NCBI RefSeq assembly: GCF_001039355.2
Contig: NW_019775746.1
Coordinates: 305,496-369,495, forward strand
Reading direction: 5' to 3'
DNA: 64,000 nt
Source of the DNA: Lingula anatina
Lineage: Eukaryota; Brachiopoda; Lingulata; Lingulida; Lingulidae
A program made the position numbers and the translations under genes. Position 1 is the first letter of the stretch, and every line of letters starts with the position of its first letter. A model generated the notes under the pieces. It worked only from the letters and a program-made list of their open reading frames with translations. It had not been told where the DNA came from and made no database searches. Below, one piece after another: positions 12,220-23,815 of the stretch.

Positions 12220-12720
12220 TATGTGTACCGTCATTTTTTTTGTCGGTTAAAAGAAATAACAAGCAGGGTTTCATCTATTTGCCTGCAATTATTGCGATAA
12301 GGTGTCATAATTTACCATGTTTTACCTCGTGATTAATTGGCCTTGAGAAATGTTGATGGGTGTCATAAGGTAGTAAGAGGTATAAAGCAGTGGCCATCTT
12401 GGTTCAGCTCTATGTTTTTTTATGATTGATCCCTAGCCCTTTGCTTCCAGTACTTGACCTTCTTTGGTAGCGCTGGGCTGCTTCCGTCATTGTTGCCAAG
12501 GGCAACAGAATGCCGCCATATTTCCAAAACCGCAATCATTGAGTTTTTTTGCAGATAACAGCAAAGATGATAATTAGTTGTGAAATTTTGTTAGAGGGAT
12601 TGTATTACTTTTTTTTCTCCCTCTGCCCCAGTGTTTTGGGGATTTGTGAAATTTTGCATATATCTTTTCGAGGGCAAGGGGTATGTTATGGCGATCATCG
12701 CAGTTTACTGTAGTTCTTTA
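12220..12720. promoter_or_regulatory. CpG-retaining island with X-box, YY1-type sites and a TATA/initiator-like layout
   Basis: Visible sites are TATAAA at 12381, GGCCATCTTGG (YY1-type) at 12392, TTCAGCTC (initiator-like) with A at 12406, a palindromic X-box at 12492-12506 and CCGCCATATTT at about 12513. The TATA-to-initiator distance of about 25 bp is correct for a plus-strand core promoter. No coding exon was recognised downstream, so this could equally be an enhancer. Confidence 0.35.
12492..12506. promoter_or_regulatory. RFX X-box, palindromic
   Basis: GTTGCCAAGGGCAAC is a full match to GTNRCC-N3-RGYAAC with perfect half-sites. Confidence 0.55.
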
Positions 12721-12729
12721 CTTTGATAA

Positions 12730-15325
12730 AAATTTAGTTTTGTTTTTGAAGATTTATCAGAACTTTACTGAAAATATCTAGATTACATGAAAATCTTATT
12801 TTAGTCAATAAACTAATAAAAACTATTAAAATAAAATAGTGAAATCAAATTTTTTGTCGTAACCCTGGCAATAAATATTTCGTGACACTTCTAAAGAAAG
12901 GAGCCAAAATGAATCCCCTATCACAAACTATGAAAACTTTATCGGTTAGCCAAAATGTATATCCTATAAGTTGGAAAACTAGACCTGTATTATGTGGCTT
13001 GCTCAGTTTGATGCAAGTCCACGGTGACTGTTTGCAATGATTGTTTCAAGATCTTCTCTAACACAATGAGGGACAACCAGTAGCAGCAGAACACAGTCAT
13101 GAATGTGCTTCACAACAACTCTCTGCAAATCTCGAAATTTTTGTAGCTTTAATGTTTTTTTTATTTGTTTCTTATAATATCTTTTGTTTTTGGTTAATGT
13201 TTTTTTTATCAAAAATAAATAGAAAAATTAATAGATAAATCAAAAAGAGATAAAGCCAAGACTCATAAAGAAATGTAAATAGTTTGAATATTTATGCAGA
13301 TTTTGCACCTAGTTTTTTAGGTGTAATTATTTTGTTTAGAACAGAAACAGTAAGCGCCTTCTAATATTTTGACCCAAAATGCCAGCAAGCGTGGACATTT
13401 ATGAAAAGACAACATATACTTTTGTCGTATTCATTTGTCATATTGTTTATTTTTGTCTATCATTAAAACATCATTAAATTTAGTTTTTGTTTTTGATATA
13501 GTGAATGTCTTCTGTAATGGGAATCAGATGGGGTTATCTACCTCAGTCTCATGACATGATCATTACATTGGTATATAAATCAATAAGATCAAGTTTCTAC
13601 ATTAAAAACATAATTAATCAATAGTTTAATTACTTTTAAGTCTCATTTTGGTGTGCCTCAAGTCTCGAAATTCTGTAATCATCTCATTTTACCATTGATA
13701 CCAACAGGAAGACGTTGTTTATTTATGAAGTTTCATAGAAGAGATTAGTGTTTTGTGTGCAGAGGTGTTCTCCTCAGAGCCCTGATTTATGTTACCTTGC
13801 AGCTGATTGGTTAACTTATCCACAGCCTCTAAATTTGATTTGGACATAGAATGTTATTGAAGTTTTATCACAGAAATTAGTGTTTGGTGTGCAGGTATAT
13901 TCCCAGAGGGGCTTTTCCTAATGTTGCCTTGCAGAGAATGTCATGATTGCACTTCAGTTGGAGAAAGGCATTTTCCATCGTTGAAATGAGGGCTTGTTTT
14001 TTGTGCAAGGATATACCATGTAGTGTCATGTCCTGCCTTTCAGAGGCTCTTAATTTGTTGTCTTGACCTTTCTTTATAAATTTGACTTGAATAAGGTCAT
14101 CTATTTATGATATTCTGAACAAAGAGATAAACGTAATATGTAACAACTGATACTATTTGTTCACCCTGTGTAAGTGGTATTTATTTTAATAAAAGTTTTT
14201 AAGTTTATATCTTCTTTTGTTGAAGAAGTCTTGTATATCTTGTAGACATCTGTTTTCCAGAGACAGTTATAGAAATATTCCTTTAAAATAGTGAATATAT
14301 GGTGATATAATTTAGGTAACTGTTCCATGAGAGATGTTACTGTCTTTACTGCTTTGAATGCAGTATTGTATCATTTTTAGCTTGTTAATGTATAAAAACA
14401 TTCCTGAAAGTTAAATCTTAGTCACTAGATGACCAGATGCAAATTTTTCAGTGATGTAGGGAGCAGAGGTCATTTCACTGTGACTGACCATAACTCTGTA
14501 TAACTTTACCAGAGGTATGATCTCTCCCAGTGAGATATCTAAATTCTCTCTCTCTCTCTTCAAAAATTTACTGAAAAAAAATCTGAAAATTTACTAACCA
14601 AGTGAAAGTTTTCAATTATTTACTTTGCAAAATTATGAGTCTCCTCGTGAAGAAATTTGAGAACTCTTGTAGACTGCATGGCATTTATACTGTATCTTTT
14701 TTTTATGTGGTACAATGTTTGAATGTTTGGAGAAAAGTGATGAAAAAACCTATGCCTGCACAAAATATGCTTTTCTAACACACTAAATATCAGGTAATTA
14801 ATTCTGTTAAACATTTTGAAAACTTAACTGTAAAATGTTAAAATGTATGTATTCACTGACATTGCAGTTGGTTTACACAGTTAGCTTTTGTTTCCAAAAT
14901 AATTTTTGCTTGTTTCACTCTTAGCTTTGTTTTATGTAGTCAGTAATGTAATCCCAGTAATGTAGACCTGCCGGATATTTGTCACTGGAAATTGTAATCG
15001 TTGATTGACAGTTGGATTTCACAGTTTATCAGTCTTATGTGACTTTAATTCTTTCGAGGACTTTCTGAAATTATCAAAACAAAATTTATTTCAAACGTGA
15101 ATTTTGTAAATACATGATATGATTCAGTGATTGTTTCTGTCAGTGATATGTTCATGATTCTCCATGTAAAATTGTTCTTTTTTCTTTAATGAATTTGACA
15201 TGTTTTACCCATCCTTAATCTGTTTGAATTAAAATTGTATACATATGGAGGTAAACATATGGTACATTTGACTTATGTAACATATACAGGTCCAGGTTGT
15301 TTTGTACAGAGAAAGATACATGAAT
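12730..15325. other. Gene-free, CpG-poor stretch
   Basis: AT-rich unique sequence with a TC run at about 14546-14560. No feature recognised. Confidence 0.5.
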
Positions 15326-15460
15326 AGACAATTGTCAATTACATGAATTCTGGCCAGCATTTACAGATAAATAAACGATTGTCCACAACATGAATACTGA
15401 CCAGCATTTACAGATAAATAAACAATTGTCCACTACATGAATACTGACCAGCATTTACTA
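15326..15460. repeat. 47-bp tandem repeat, about 2.7 copies
   Basis: CAGCATTTACAGATAAATAA recurs with a 47-base step (CAGCAT at 15355, 15402 and 15449). The units contain ATTGTCCACTACATGAATAC and are nearly identical. Confidence 0.9.
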
Positions 15461-15929
15461 TCAAAAAGATTAAAATTCATCTCAAAATTGAAATATTAAT
15501 GAGAAGTCTGTCAGTTCCCTATCATTGTGTGTCCACAATAAAAGACTAATCACCAACTTATTTAAAAGGGTGTTTTTTTTTTATAAAACTATTCTTGGCG
15601 GAAAATTTTTTTAGATGGCAAAGGGAGGCTTTTTTAATACAAATTGTCCATCAGGGAATGTTTGTTTTTGAGAAGGACCAAAAGAAGTTTAATATAAAAA
15701 GTTGTCAATAAAAAGTTATCAGTAAATGTTACATTTGCTACAGTATAGACAACATGATGCAAGCTATGAAAACTTGCCAAATTGTATGATTTACTTTACA
15801 TTTTACATAGTACTAATTTAGAAAATTGAAATAAGAATGATAAATGAAATATGTGAAATGGTTGATAAAAAAAAAGGCAGACATGGGTAGTTTAGGAAAC
15901 TTCATCATATGCTGTGTTGTAGTTGTAGT

Positions 15930-16240
15930 GAAGTCGGTCTCTCCTTCTGTGTCTCGCCTAGCCATAGTATCACGGCACCAAGAGCTTACAATGATAAATT
16001 TCAAATGAAATTATTTATATGCAAACTACTGCTGAGCTGTAACAATGGGGCAAGGTTCACCTGATCTGAAAGCTGAAGACAGAGACATGACTAACAAATG
16101 TTGGGAGAGAATTCAACAAGTTTTCACTAAGTAAGTATCCCGTAGAGACGGAGAACTTTTCCCCGCGAAAAAAGGGGAGGGTTCAGGCATAGAAGTACGG
16201 CCGTGGGAACCAGTTGTAACAGACGTGGCAATGCGTTTTC
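15930..16240. promoter_or_regulatory. CpG-retaining island around the 16.05-kb candidate start exon
   Basis: About 12 CpG occur in 310 bp (for example TCTCGCCTAG, CCCCGCGAAA, GTACGGCCGTGGG) against about one per 100-500 bp nearby. A TATA-like TTTATATGC lies near 16014. This is compatible with a promoter for the candidate exon or with an enhancer. Confidence 0.3.
16045..16130 (+). CDS. Candidate first coding exon with start codon (unrecognised, partial)
   Basis: The ATG at 16045 sits in an optimal context (ACAATGG: A at -3, G at +4), and an in-frame TGA lies four codons upstream, so it is the first Met. The reading begins MGQGSPDL, ends NKCWERIQQVFT, and is charged and helix-like. The frame then meets CACTAA followed by GTAAGTAT, close to the ideal donor, leaving a 2-nt split codon. 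The other two frames close early. The exon lies in a CpG-retaining patch (15930-16240), as a transcription start would. The Trp-containing helix resembles the start of a globin or of a calponin-homology domain, but 28 residues are too few to decide. The acceptor at 24889 would continue the frame for about 17 more codons to a stop; this pairing is only a possibility. Confidence 0.35.
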
Positions 16241-16352
16241 TTTAAATCCTGTTATCCATGTGTTGGGGCTTCTATTTTTAATGCTTGTGCAGCATGAAAT
16301 GCATAGTTATGAGGGTGTGCCATGTTGTTTTATAGTAGGTTAGATGTAAGCA

Positions 16353-16353
<1 letters not shown>

Positions 16354-16438
<85 letters not shown>
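16354..16438. repeat. Long (AT)n microsatellite
   Basis: An 85-base pure TA/AT run. It creates a spurious Tyr-Ile repeat frame on the minus strand. Confidence 0.97.
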
Positions 16439-16441
<3 letters not shown>

Positions 16442-17639
16442 GATTAAAGACCTGCATGAGTATGTGTATGTTTGTGAACACTTGCACGTGACTGTATACA
16501 TATAATGTACACCTGGTTTTAATTCAACTAAAATAAATGCTATGAAGATTCTAATGAATAGATTAAAGAATATGCTAGAAAATGTATGCTGATATAAACT
16601 GAAAATTTAGGTAAATGTAAAAATATTTGTTCTTTTTGGTTTTTAAACTAAGCTTTGTATCTAATTTTAAAAAAAAATTTAATCCTAAATTTTTAAAATC
16701 TTTGAGAAAGCAGTACAAACTGTGTGCATAATTCAACTGTATTTTCAGGTTAACAATGTTTCCCAAAGCAATAAATCATGTAGTGTAGTAACAAAATTTT
16801 TCAATGTTAAACAACAAGGATTGACATGTTTCCATCAATTATTGATACCAAGCCTACTGAAGAGAACAAGTCAGCTGTGTAAACTAGGCTCCTCAAAGGA
16901 AATGATTAAAGAAAATTTATGTAGACGTATCTGTATTCTTCACTGTTCTTTCCATCTCTTTTTCCCCTGACTGAGAAACAAGATCCCCATGGAATGGCAA
17001 GACAGGACAGGGAAAGTCACTTCACTGTTCAAATATACTTCCACAAGGCCCCTTATACCAAAATTTAGGACCTTACTGTGTGTTTTAAAATCTCTGTCCC
17101 ACATAGCCTTCTGAAATAACAATACCCAGATATTGGCAGAGACAAGATAATAAAAAAGCTTATGAGATTAAACAATATAAAATTTATGCTTGATAGGATG
17201 TTAGGCAGCCATTATGCAGTGTGATGTGGCACAAGGAAGAGAGGTTTTTATCAGAAAACATGTCACAATCAGAAGAAAGAGGAAAAGAGAGGATAAAGAC
17301 CAGAATATCCACAAAATGGTGAAGATTTTGAGGCACTGAAACAATAGGAGGAATGCATATATACGTACAGTAAGATTGGTATGTAAAAGTAAAATTATCA
17401 AGATGATTATTCTAGGTTGCAGAAAAAAAAGCAATATTGGAGACGAGGTTATATATGTACAGCAAAATGCATGCACTTGCCTTATATTGCATTATTATGT
17501 ATATTTATAACTATTTTATATAATTGTTACTTTATAACTGATGTAGATTATATTTACCAGACAACATAGTGAATCAGATGATATTTAAATACATTTCATT
17601 TTTTCTGGACCTGAACATCAAACTGATGCCTAAAATCAA

Positions 17640-17669
17640 GAGGTATATACATATATATATATATATATC
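17640..17669. repeat. Short (AT)n microsatellite
   Basis: ATATAC then AT dinucleotides, about 28 bases. Confidence 0.85.
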
Positions 17670-17740
17670 AATCAAAGCAACAAACACCTGTTATCCAGAC
17701 AATTAATGCAAACACATTTTTTCACAGATGAAATTTTCAG

Positions 17741-17914
17741 ATGAGTGGTGAGCAACGATGCTTTCTTCTTCATTTCCAGGCAGATGAACCCTACATGACA
17801 TCATCAAAGATGTCTCCACCGACCAGGAAATATCGTCAACCTGTGCAGAGCACAGCGACTGCCTCAGCAGCCCATAAAAAGACTGATGGGACGATTCACC
17901 TCTCGTTGTACTAG
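17741..17914 (+). CDS. Exon-like small ORF, unrecognised
   Basis: The plus strand has a 57-codon frame from ATG at 17741 to TAG at 17912. A good acceptor, CTTCTTCATTTCCAG, ends at 17779 inside it. From there the same frame reads ADEPYMTSSKMSPPTRKYRQ and continues PVQSTATASAAHKK, a Ser/Thr/Pro/Lys-rich segment ending LSLY and a stop. The 135 bases after the acceptor keep five CpG in a CpG-poor region. This could be a terminal exon read from 17780, or a short ORF. The opposite strand is also open (17703-17987), so neither coding nor strand is certain. Confidence 0.22.
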   Translation: MSGEQRCFLLHFQADEPYMTSSKMSPPTRKYRQPVQSTATASAAHKKTDGTIHLSLY

Positions 17915-18892
17915 GTAAAATGATTTGATTTCTTTTGAAGTAGCTGGAGTTGAAATCAGTGAATTGTCTATGTAAAAGAAACTGCATTAGTCTATTTTAG
18001 GGATAAGTGAAGAGGTGGGTGTCTATATTGTGTTCAAGGGTGGACCCGAGGATGATGACTTGTTTTTCTGCGTACTGTTTTATTACTTGTTGGTTGTATT
18101 TTATCACTCCTTATCTGCTGTAATCAGAGTTATCTTAATTTCAATCGGACCAAAGTGGTTGGAATCTCTCAACCACAAGGTACCTTGGTTAGAATAACAA
18201 ACAAAGCAATGGAGACCCTCTTTCCTGACACTTTAAATGGAAATTTTCATGTCTGAGATACTCTTTAATGTAACAGAATTCTGACTCTCCCATTCTTGAA
18301 ATTGTTAACAGTGTTATAGATACACAAACTGGCCGATGAAGTTTAAAAAGCCATGTATGTGCAGGCCAGTGTTTTTACTTGAAGTCTTATGGCTTAAATT
18401 ACATTAATTTTTGTTATCTGTTTCAAACAAAGTTACCAGCAACTTGGCTAAACTAATAGAATCTGTAAGTGAAACATTCTGTCATGGCCAGATCTTCATA
18501 TCTTGCTGGAAATTTTTACAATCTTGTTGTTATGTAATATAACAGTTGTAATTCTTTCCTTTCTCATTAATAGCACCCAGTCACGAAATCCCTTCAAATC
18601 TAAAGGGTTTAGATGTGTTTATGGCATTGCAAGGTTTAATGACATAGAAGGTTTCTGTGTATAAGACCTTTTATCAGCAGTGCATCAAATTTACTAAAAT
18701 GATAAAAGAAATTACCATTTGAATGAAATGCAAATTAAAGAAATGAGTACAATTTTTTTTCATAAGTGTAACTTAATATATTATCTATTTGAGGATCATT
18801 ACTTCAGCTTTAATAAGTGCATCTTAGAATCAGGTATTTATGAGATGTGATAGTCTTGTGTGTGATAACCAAATCATGGTCATGATAAGATT

Positions 18893-18907
18893 CCCCCCCC
18901 CCCCCCA
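18893..18907. repeat. Poly-C run
   Basis: About 14 C in a row immediately left of the foldback cluster. Confidence 0.9.
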
Positions 18908-18925
18908 ACCCCTATATACACACAG

Positions 18926-19106
18926 AGCACATTCAGAGCAGCAGACTAACAGATCCCCGGATTAAATATGGCAACCCACTTGAATGCTTGTTGCGTAATC
19001 CCCATGGGGAATCTATTCAGTGTCTAATCAGGAATTAAGCGGCAAGCTTTTTAGTAGGTGGCCATATTTGATCCACGGATCTGCTAGCCCGCTGTTCTGA
19101 ATGCAA
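18926..19106. mobile_element. Foldback element related to family A
   Basis: CATTCAGAGCAGCAGACTAA on the left pairs with the reverse complement of the right end (CATTCAGAACAGCGGGCTAG), and ATTAAATATGGCAACCCACT pairs with ATCAAATATGGCCACCTACT. The centre shares ATCCCCATGGGGA with copy 2. No coding capacity. Confidence 0.65.
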
Positions 19107-19115
19107 TCATAGGCT

Positions 19116-19328
19116 GTATTCCCAGAGCTTTTAGATCGATCTATCCCCATGGGGAGTCTCACTAGATTACTTTCAGATAATCTGGCTTAAATGTCCGCCC
19201 CGCCCACTACAAGCTGTAAGGGGGTAATAAACTTTCGTGTCCGCCCGGCTGACAGCTATTTAGCGTGAACCCCCAGGGAGTTAGGTCGATCTAAAGTTGA
19301 TCGATCTAATCTCTGGAAATGGGGTCTC
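19116..19328. mobile_element. Foldback MITE, family A copy 2 (diverged)
   Basis: The left arm ATTCCCAGAGCTTTTAGATC pairs with the right-arm reverse complement ATTTCCAGAGATTAGATC. The centre has GTCCGCCCCGCCCACTAC against GTGTCCGCCCGGCTGAC, and GGTAATAAACTTTCG. It abuts copy 3 with almost no unique sequence between them. Confidence 0.65.
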
Positions 19329-19332
19329 AGAC

Positions 19333-19576
19333 TGGGTTCTCATCCCTAGATCAATATAACAGGATCGGTCCATCTCCACAGGTTTTTTTGCTGAATTGCT
19401 TTCAGTTTAAGTAACTTAGATGTCTGGCATGCCTACTAAAGCTGCTAAACAATAGTTAATTACCCCATATCAGCTTCAGTAGGTGTGAAAGACATCTAAA
19501 CCACTTAAGCTGAAAGCAAGAAACCCTGTGGAAATGGACCAATCCTGTTAGATCGATCTAGGGATGGGAACCCAGT
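19333..19576. mobile_element. Foldback MITE, family A copy 3 (best preserved)
   Basis: The two arms are about 100 bp and almost complementary: ACTGGGTTCTCATCCCTAGA at the left against TAGGGATGGGAACCCAGT at the right, with AGATCGATCTA inside the right arm and GACATCTAAACC-type sequence near the centre. The loop contains GTTAATTACC. There is no coding capacity. The copies at 19116 and 7790 share the arms and the core. Confidence 0.8.
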
Positions 19577-22573
19577 TATACACTGTAAGCAAAAAATGGA
19601 GCTGGGTAAGTTTGTTTGGATTCAGCTAATCTGTTTAATTTTTTCACTTGCCTGATACTATTTAAATCTTTGACCTGCCTGCTTCAGGCCTGATAAATGG
19701 AGATATGAATATGTGATGTTGATCATGCCCACAGTATATCTGTGAATGCTGGTAGCTGGGATCATGCAAGCATTTCAAATATTTGCAGCTCCACAGATGT
19801 TTTGTTTATGTTAATGTTTCATATATGGAGAGAGCTGATTTTAAAAGATATTAATTAATAATTTAAAAGCAGAAAAAAAATTGAACTTTAAGAATCACAA
19901 ATGACATGCAGCAGGCCAGATATAAAACACTAAGCACTGGGCTGCTCTACTCTGAGCAGTGATCTATTTGTAATGGGGTGAAGGAGATATAAGACTTTTT
20001 GCTAGGTGCTACTGATAAATAAATGTAATTTAGCTGAAGAAATAAAGAAAAATGATAATTGGGTTCTAGACAATGGTCATTGATTTGGTGAAAAAGTAGT
20101 TATTTGGCTTCGACAGAAATTGCCAGCATGACCCCGTGTGTTTCTTCCATTGAATGACAGATGAGTGGCAGTTATATTAAATTACTAAGTAATGAATGGA
20201 AGGAAAGACACCTTCTAATCTGTTACCCTTTTTTAGTTCAAGGCATTCGTTTTGATATATCTCAAAACTAAAGTAGGAATTAGAACTTTTTTATAAGCTC
20301 AGCTGGGAAATGTTCAGATGAACCACTTTAAGGTACAGATTTTATTGATCTGCTTTTATTTTTAGAATGCAACATTTTTTTTCAGGTTTTCACTGTTTAG
20401 CTCAAGAACTGCCCATGAAATAGCACTAATTCAACTTCAGTTTAGATTGCAACTTGATAAATTGAGGATTTATTTCCACTTATCCCATTGTGTCCACCAT
20501 TGGTATATGTCATGCAATTTAAGTTGAACTTCATGTTCATACTTCTCACACATATAACTTTTTACTTTGGTGATGATACAAGTCATTTGAATTATTACAA
20601 AAACAAGCTCAGATCACAATCCCACATTTTAATTGTTTAACAGCTGAATTGCATATAATTCACACTGTCATATTCACTGTCATGTCAGATCTTCTCTATA
20701 TGTAACTAATTTTGTTTGGTTCCTAATTGGATACATAGAAAATATGGACATGCATCTTTTTGGATCTCCTTGGGGCAGACAAGTAAATGATGCTTCATTT
20801 TCTTTAATGTGTCAATTTAGTTTTCTATGGTTCTTCTCTTTATATCTGGAAGCAATGAGGCCATGTGTGTGGCACCCGTTCTTGAGTCATATTATCATTA
20901 TTGAAATAAATGACTCCCTACAAAACCAGAGGCAAAAAAAGTAAAAAAAAAAAAAGTACATCATATTCATGATGTTGAACTTTGGCTTTTGCTTATCTGA
21001 AGAAAAACCCTTTGCCCTTGGATCAAATAAATTTAAAATTTTAAATTAGTGGACAAAAATATTCAATATTTCATAAACATACTGCAATTCATGATGAAAT
21101 TTTATTTTTATTCAGATTCTGGTAACTTTTAAAGCAAAGTGGTAGAGGTCATTTTGTTATTGCTATCCCTGGCTGAGAGGTCAAGGGTCAAGGAGGTGTG
21201 GCTTTGTCAGCTCTGGGCCTAAACTGACACCTGACAGTTATGAGGTACATATACAGTAAATTATAAATTATTAGTTAGATTATTTTTGTGAATATTTTTG
21301 AAGAAAAAATGTTTTTAAAATCCTATTTAATTTGCTAGAAAACAAATTTGTGTATCTTGTGCAAAGGAAACTGAATTATAAATGCTCTTAAGTTTTTATT
21401 ATTTCAAAGTGAGATATTCTTAAAGAAAAATATAAATGTGATGATAAAATGATTTCCAGTCCTCTCTTACGGTATTTTTGAAAATTATATGTAACCATTG
21501 ATATTTTAATCATCTCATTTTATAGGTTGAATATTTATAGGGACACTACTTGGTTTGAGAAGAGCATAACTTGTTCTACTCTTGTGGATTTAAGTGAAGA
21601 TTTCAAGGTTACATTTTCAGTAGCTTTAGTATCTTCCTCAGGATTGGTGAAAGCGCACCTTTGTAAATCTTGAATTTAATTGGAATTTACACATGTTGGG
21701 TGAGTTTCTGGTCTTTTTTATGTTCTAACTTTTTTGCTTCTAATTTACAGATTTTTGTAATCTTAGGAATAAGACTTGTCAATTGGTTTGTAATCTAGGC
21801 TCCTGGAAACTTCAAGGTACCTTTTGGTGTCTGTCTATTTTTCAATGGAATTCAAACTAACTTGTTTGCAAAACTTTGATATTTCTGATTAAATTTTTTA
21901 GCAGTAAACTTTCATGGACTTTTCCAAGTAATCTGTCAGAAGATTCAATATTTCTATGAAAGTTATAGCACAATTAATGGAGAAAATGACTTCTTGAACA
22001 CTATTACTTTTAAAGGAAGTCCTGGACACACAACATTTGTGACTTTTTGCTGATTTTTCATTTCCAGATCATTTGGAAAACCTGTCACCAAGATGTTAGA
22101 ATGAAAGTATGTGGATAATTTCTTCAGTTTAGTAGGTCACTTGTTTGCTTAATCTTCATTTTTTATCAAAGAAAACATCTCAATGTAGGCATTTTAAGTA
22201 TGGGGAATCAATTCCTTTTTCACTTTCACTTGAAGTAGATTTACAAGCAATGTTGTCTGAAAAATGAGGCAATTTCAGTGGTTTAGATGAAAAAGTCTCA
22301 TTTTTTAAAGGAAACTAGAATAAGTAGTTATTCTTTAGCTCATTTCTCTAGCCTCCTGATTATTTTGTTTTATTCAACTGATGGTAAATATATGATATTG
22401 TACTAAGTGGATTTCATTGATGCATCTACCTGAAGATAAAATAATTGTAGTAAATCATAAATTCCAGACAGAACCATTATAGGTTTTATTATTGAGATGA
22501 TCATGTAATAAGAATTAAAGCAGAACATTTTAGTTTGGTTTGAAGTTCAGAACTATATAACACCACTTACTAC

Positions 22574-22598
22574 AAAAAAAAAAAAAAAAAAAAAAAAA
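22574..22598. repeat. Poly-A tract
   Basis: About 25 consecutive A. It has no retrotransposon body or target duplication that I can see beside it. Confidence 0.9.
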
Positions 22599-23266
22599 TG
22601 TAAAACCCCTTGCTTTGTAATTCTTGTTGTCCTCAACCGAATGGCTCAATATCAACACTGTCTGTGATCTAGGTTTTATTTATTTTTTATTATAATAATT
22701 TCATCTTTGTCAAGGAAACCAGATCTCAGTAAATTAAATGATGCTTGTGCCAAGTTCAGAGATCAATGACCAAAAATTATAACTAAAGATAACTTTACAG
22801 AGTGTATGAAAAAGCATACTGGAAATGAAAAACATAATTTTACTCAACTTGTTTGAATACCAAACAATTATCAGAGTATTTATGTTATTAAACGTGTGCC
22901 AAAATGAGTTTTTTTGATGATTTTAGAGAAAGAAATCTTTGATGGAAATAATTTGGCTGAAGAATGTCTCATATTTGAAACTGTAGTATTGATAATAGTA
23001 AATCAATAGGCTCCTTTTACTTAGTCATGTGTAAGTGAGCTCTCCCAAGAGGTTGTTCTGGGAATGACCAGTGCTTTGAAAATGTTGAAGAGATATCTTT
23101 TTTCCTCTTTTTTTCACATTTTGTGACACTAAAGAGGAGCTATCACTCACGGTGATTTGTGTTTATAGTTGCAAGATGTATACTGTTCATGGTCACATCT
23201 ACATAAGAGTTTTGAATTTTTGAAAATTAATGTGGTGATATACACGCACACATATATACATGTATC

Positions 23267-23291
23267 AGAAAGAGAGAGAGAGAGAGAGAGA
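23267..23291. repeat. (GA)n microsatellite
   Basis: Perfect GA dinucleotide run. Confidence 0.9.
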
Positions 23292-23563
23292 CATTATTTT
23301 GATGCATTACAGAAAAATTGTACAGGAATCTTATTTTGAATATGTGATAAGAGTGCATTTTTAATATAGCATATTAAGAATTTGCATTCTGTGTGAAAAA
23401 ATTCACAAGGGGGGGGGGCAGGGGAGGGCTATGTCTCAGAAAAGCTCAGCGGGTGACTAACATAATGGCATGGTCAAGTGATACAGGTAACATGCTCATG
23501 CTTCAGTGCAAGAAATATTGGTGACCTAAACGACATGAGATAATCATATTAGTAACATATCTC

Positions 23564-23815
23564 TGTTATATTGATATACTAGGTGATATGTACATATAAC
23601 ATAGCATCTCTTTTATATTGATATAGGTGATATGTATAATATTTATGTAATATGTTATATTGATATATAAGGTGATATGTACATATAACATCTTGTTTTA
23701 TTGATTACGTGTGATATAGGTGGTACATACATATGATATTTTTGTTAAATTGATATAGGTGATATGGACATATAAAATAACATCTCTATTATATTGATGT
23801 AGGTGATATGTCACA
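23564..23815. repeat. ~45-bp tandem minisatellite (TATATTGATATAGGTGATATG)
   Basis: TTATATTGATAT-like unit starts occur near 23566, 23613, 23655, 23697, 23744 and 23789, giving a 42-48 bp period and about five to six copies. Each copy carries GGTGATATG followed by ACATATAACAT in the better-kept ones. Confidence 0.8.

Larger units (their letters stand above)
19580..23560. other. Gene-free, strongly CpG-depleted stretch
   Basis: By eye there are only about two CpG per kb around 22 kb. The sequence is AT-rich and unique with no recognised gene. This is the clearest part of the CpG-depleted domain. Confidence 0.55.

Noticed and set aside
15326-15460. CRISPR-like array
   Set aside because: Direct repeats of 47 bp with no distinct spacers, in animal DNA; an ordinary tandem repeat.
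16278-16487. Tyr-Ile repeat protein on the minus strand
   Set aside because: Translation of the (AT)n microsatellite.
22574-22598. Poly-A as the tail of a retrotransposed copy
   Set aside because: No recognisable insert body or flanking duplication.
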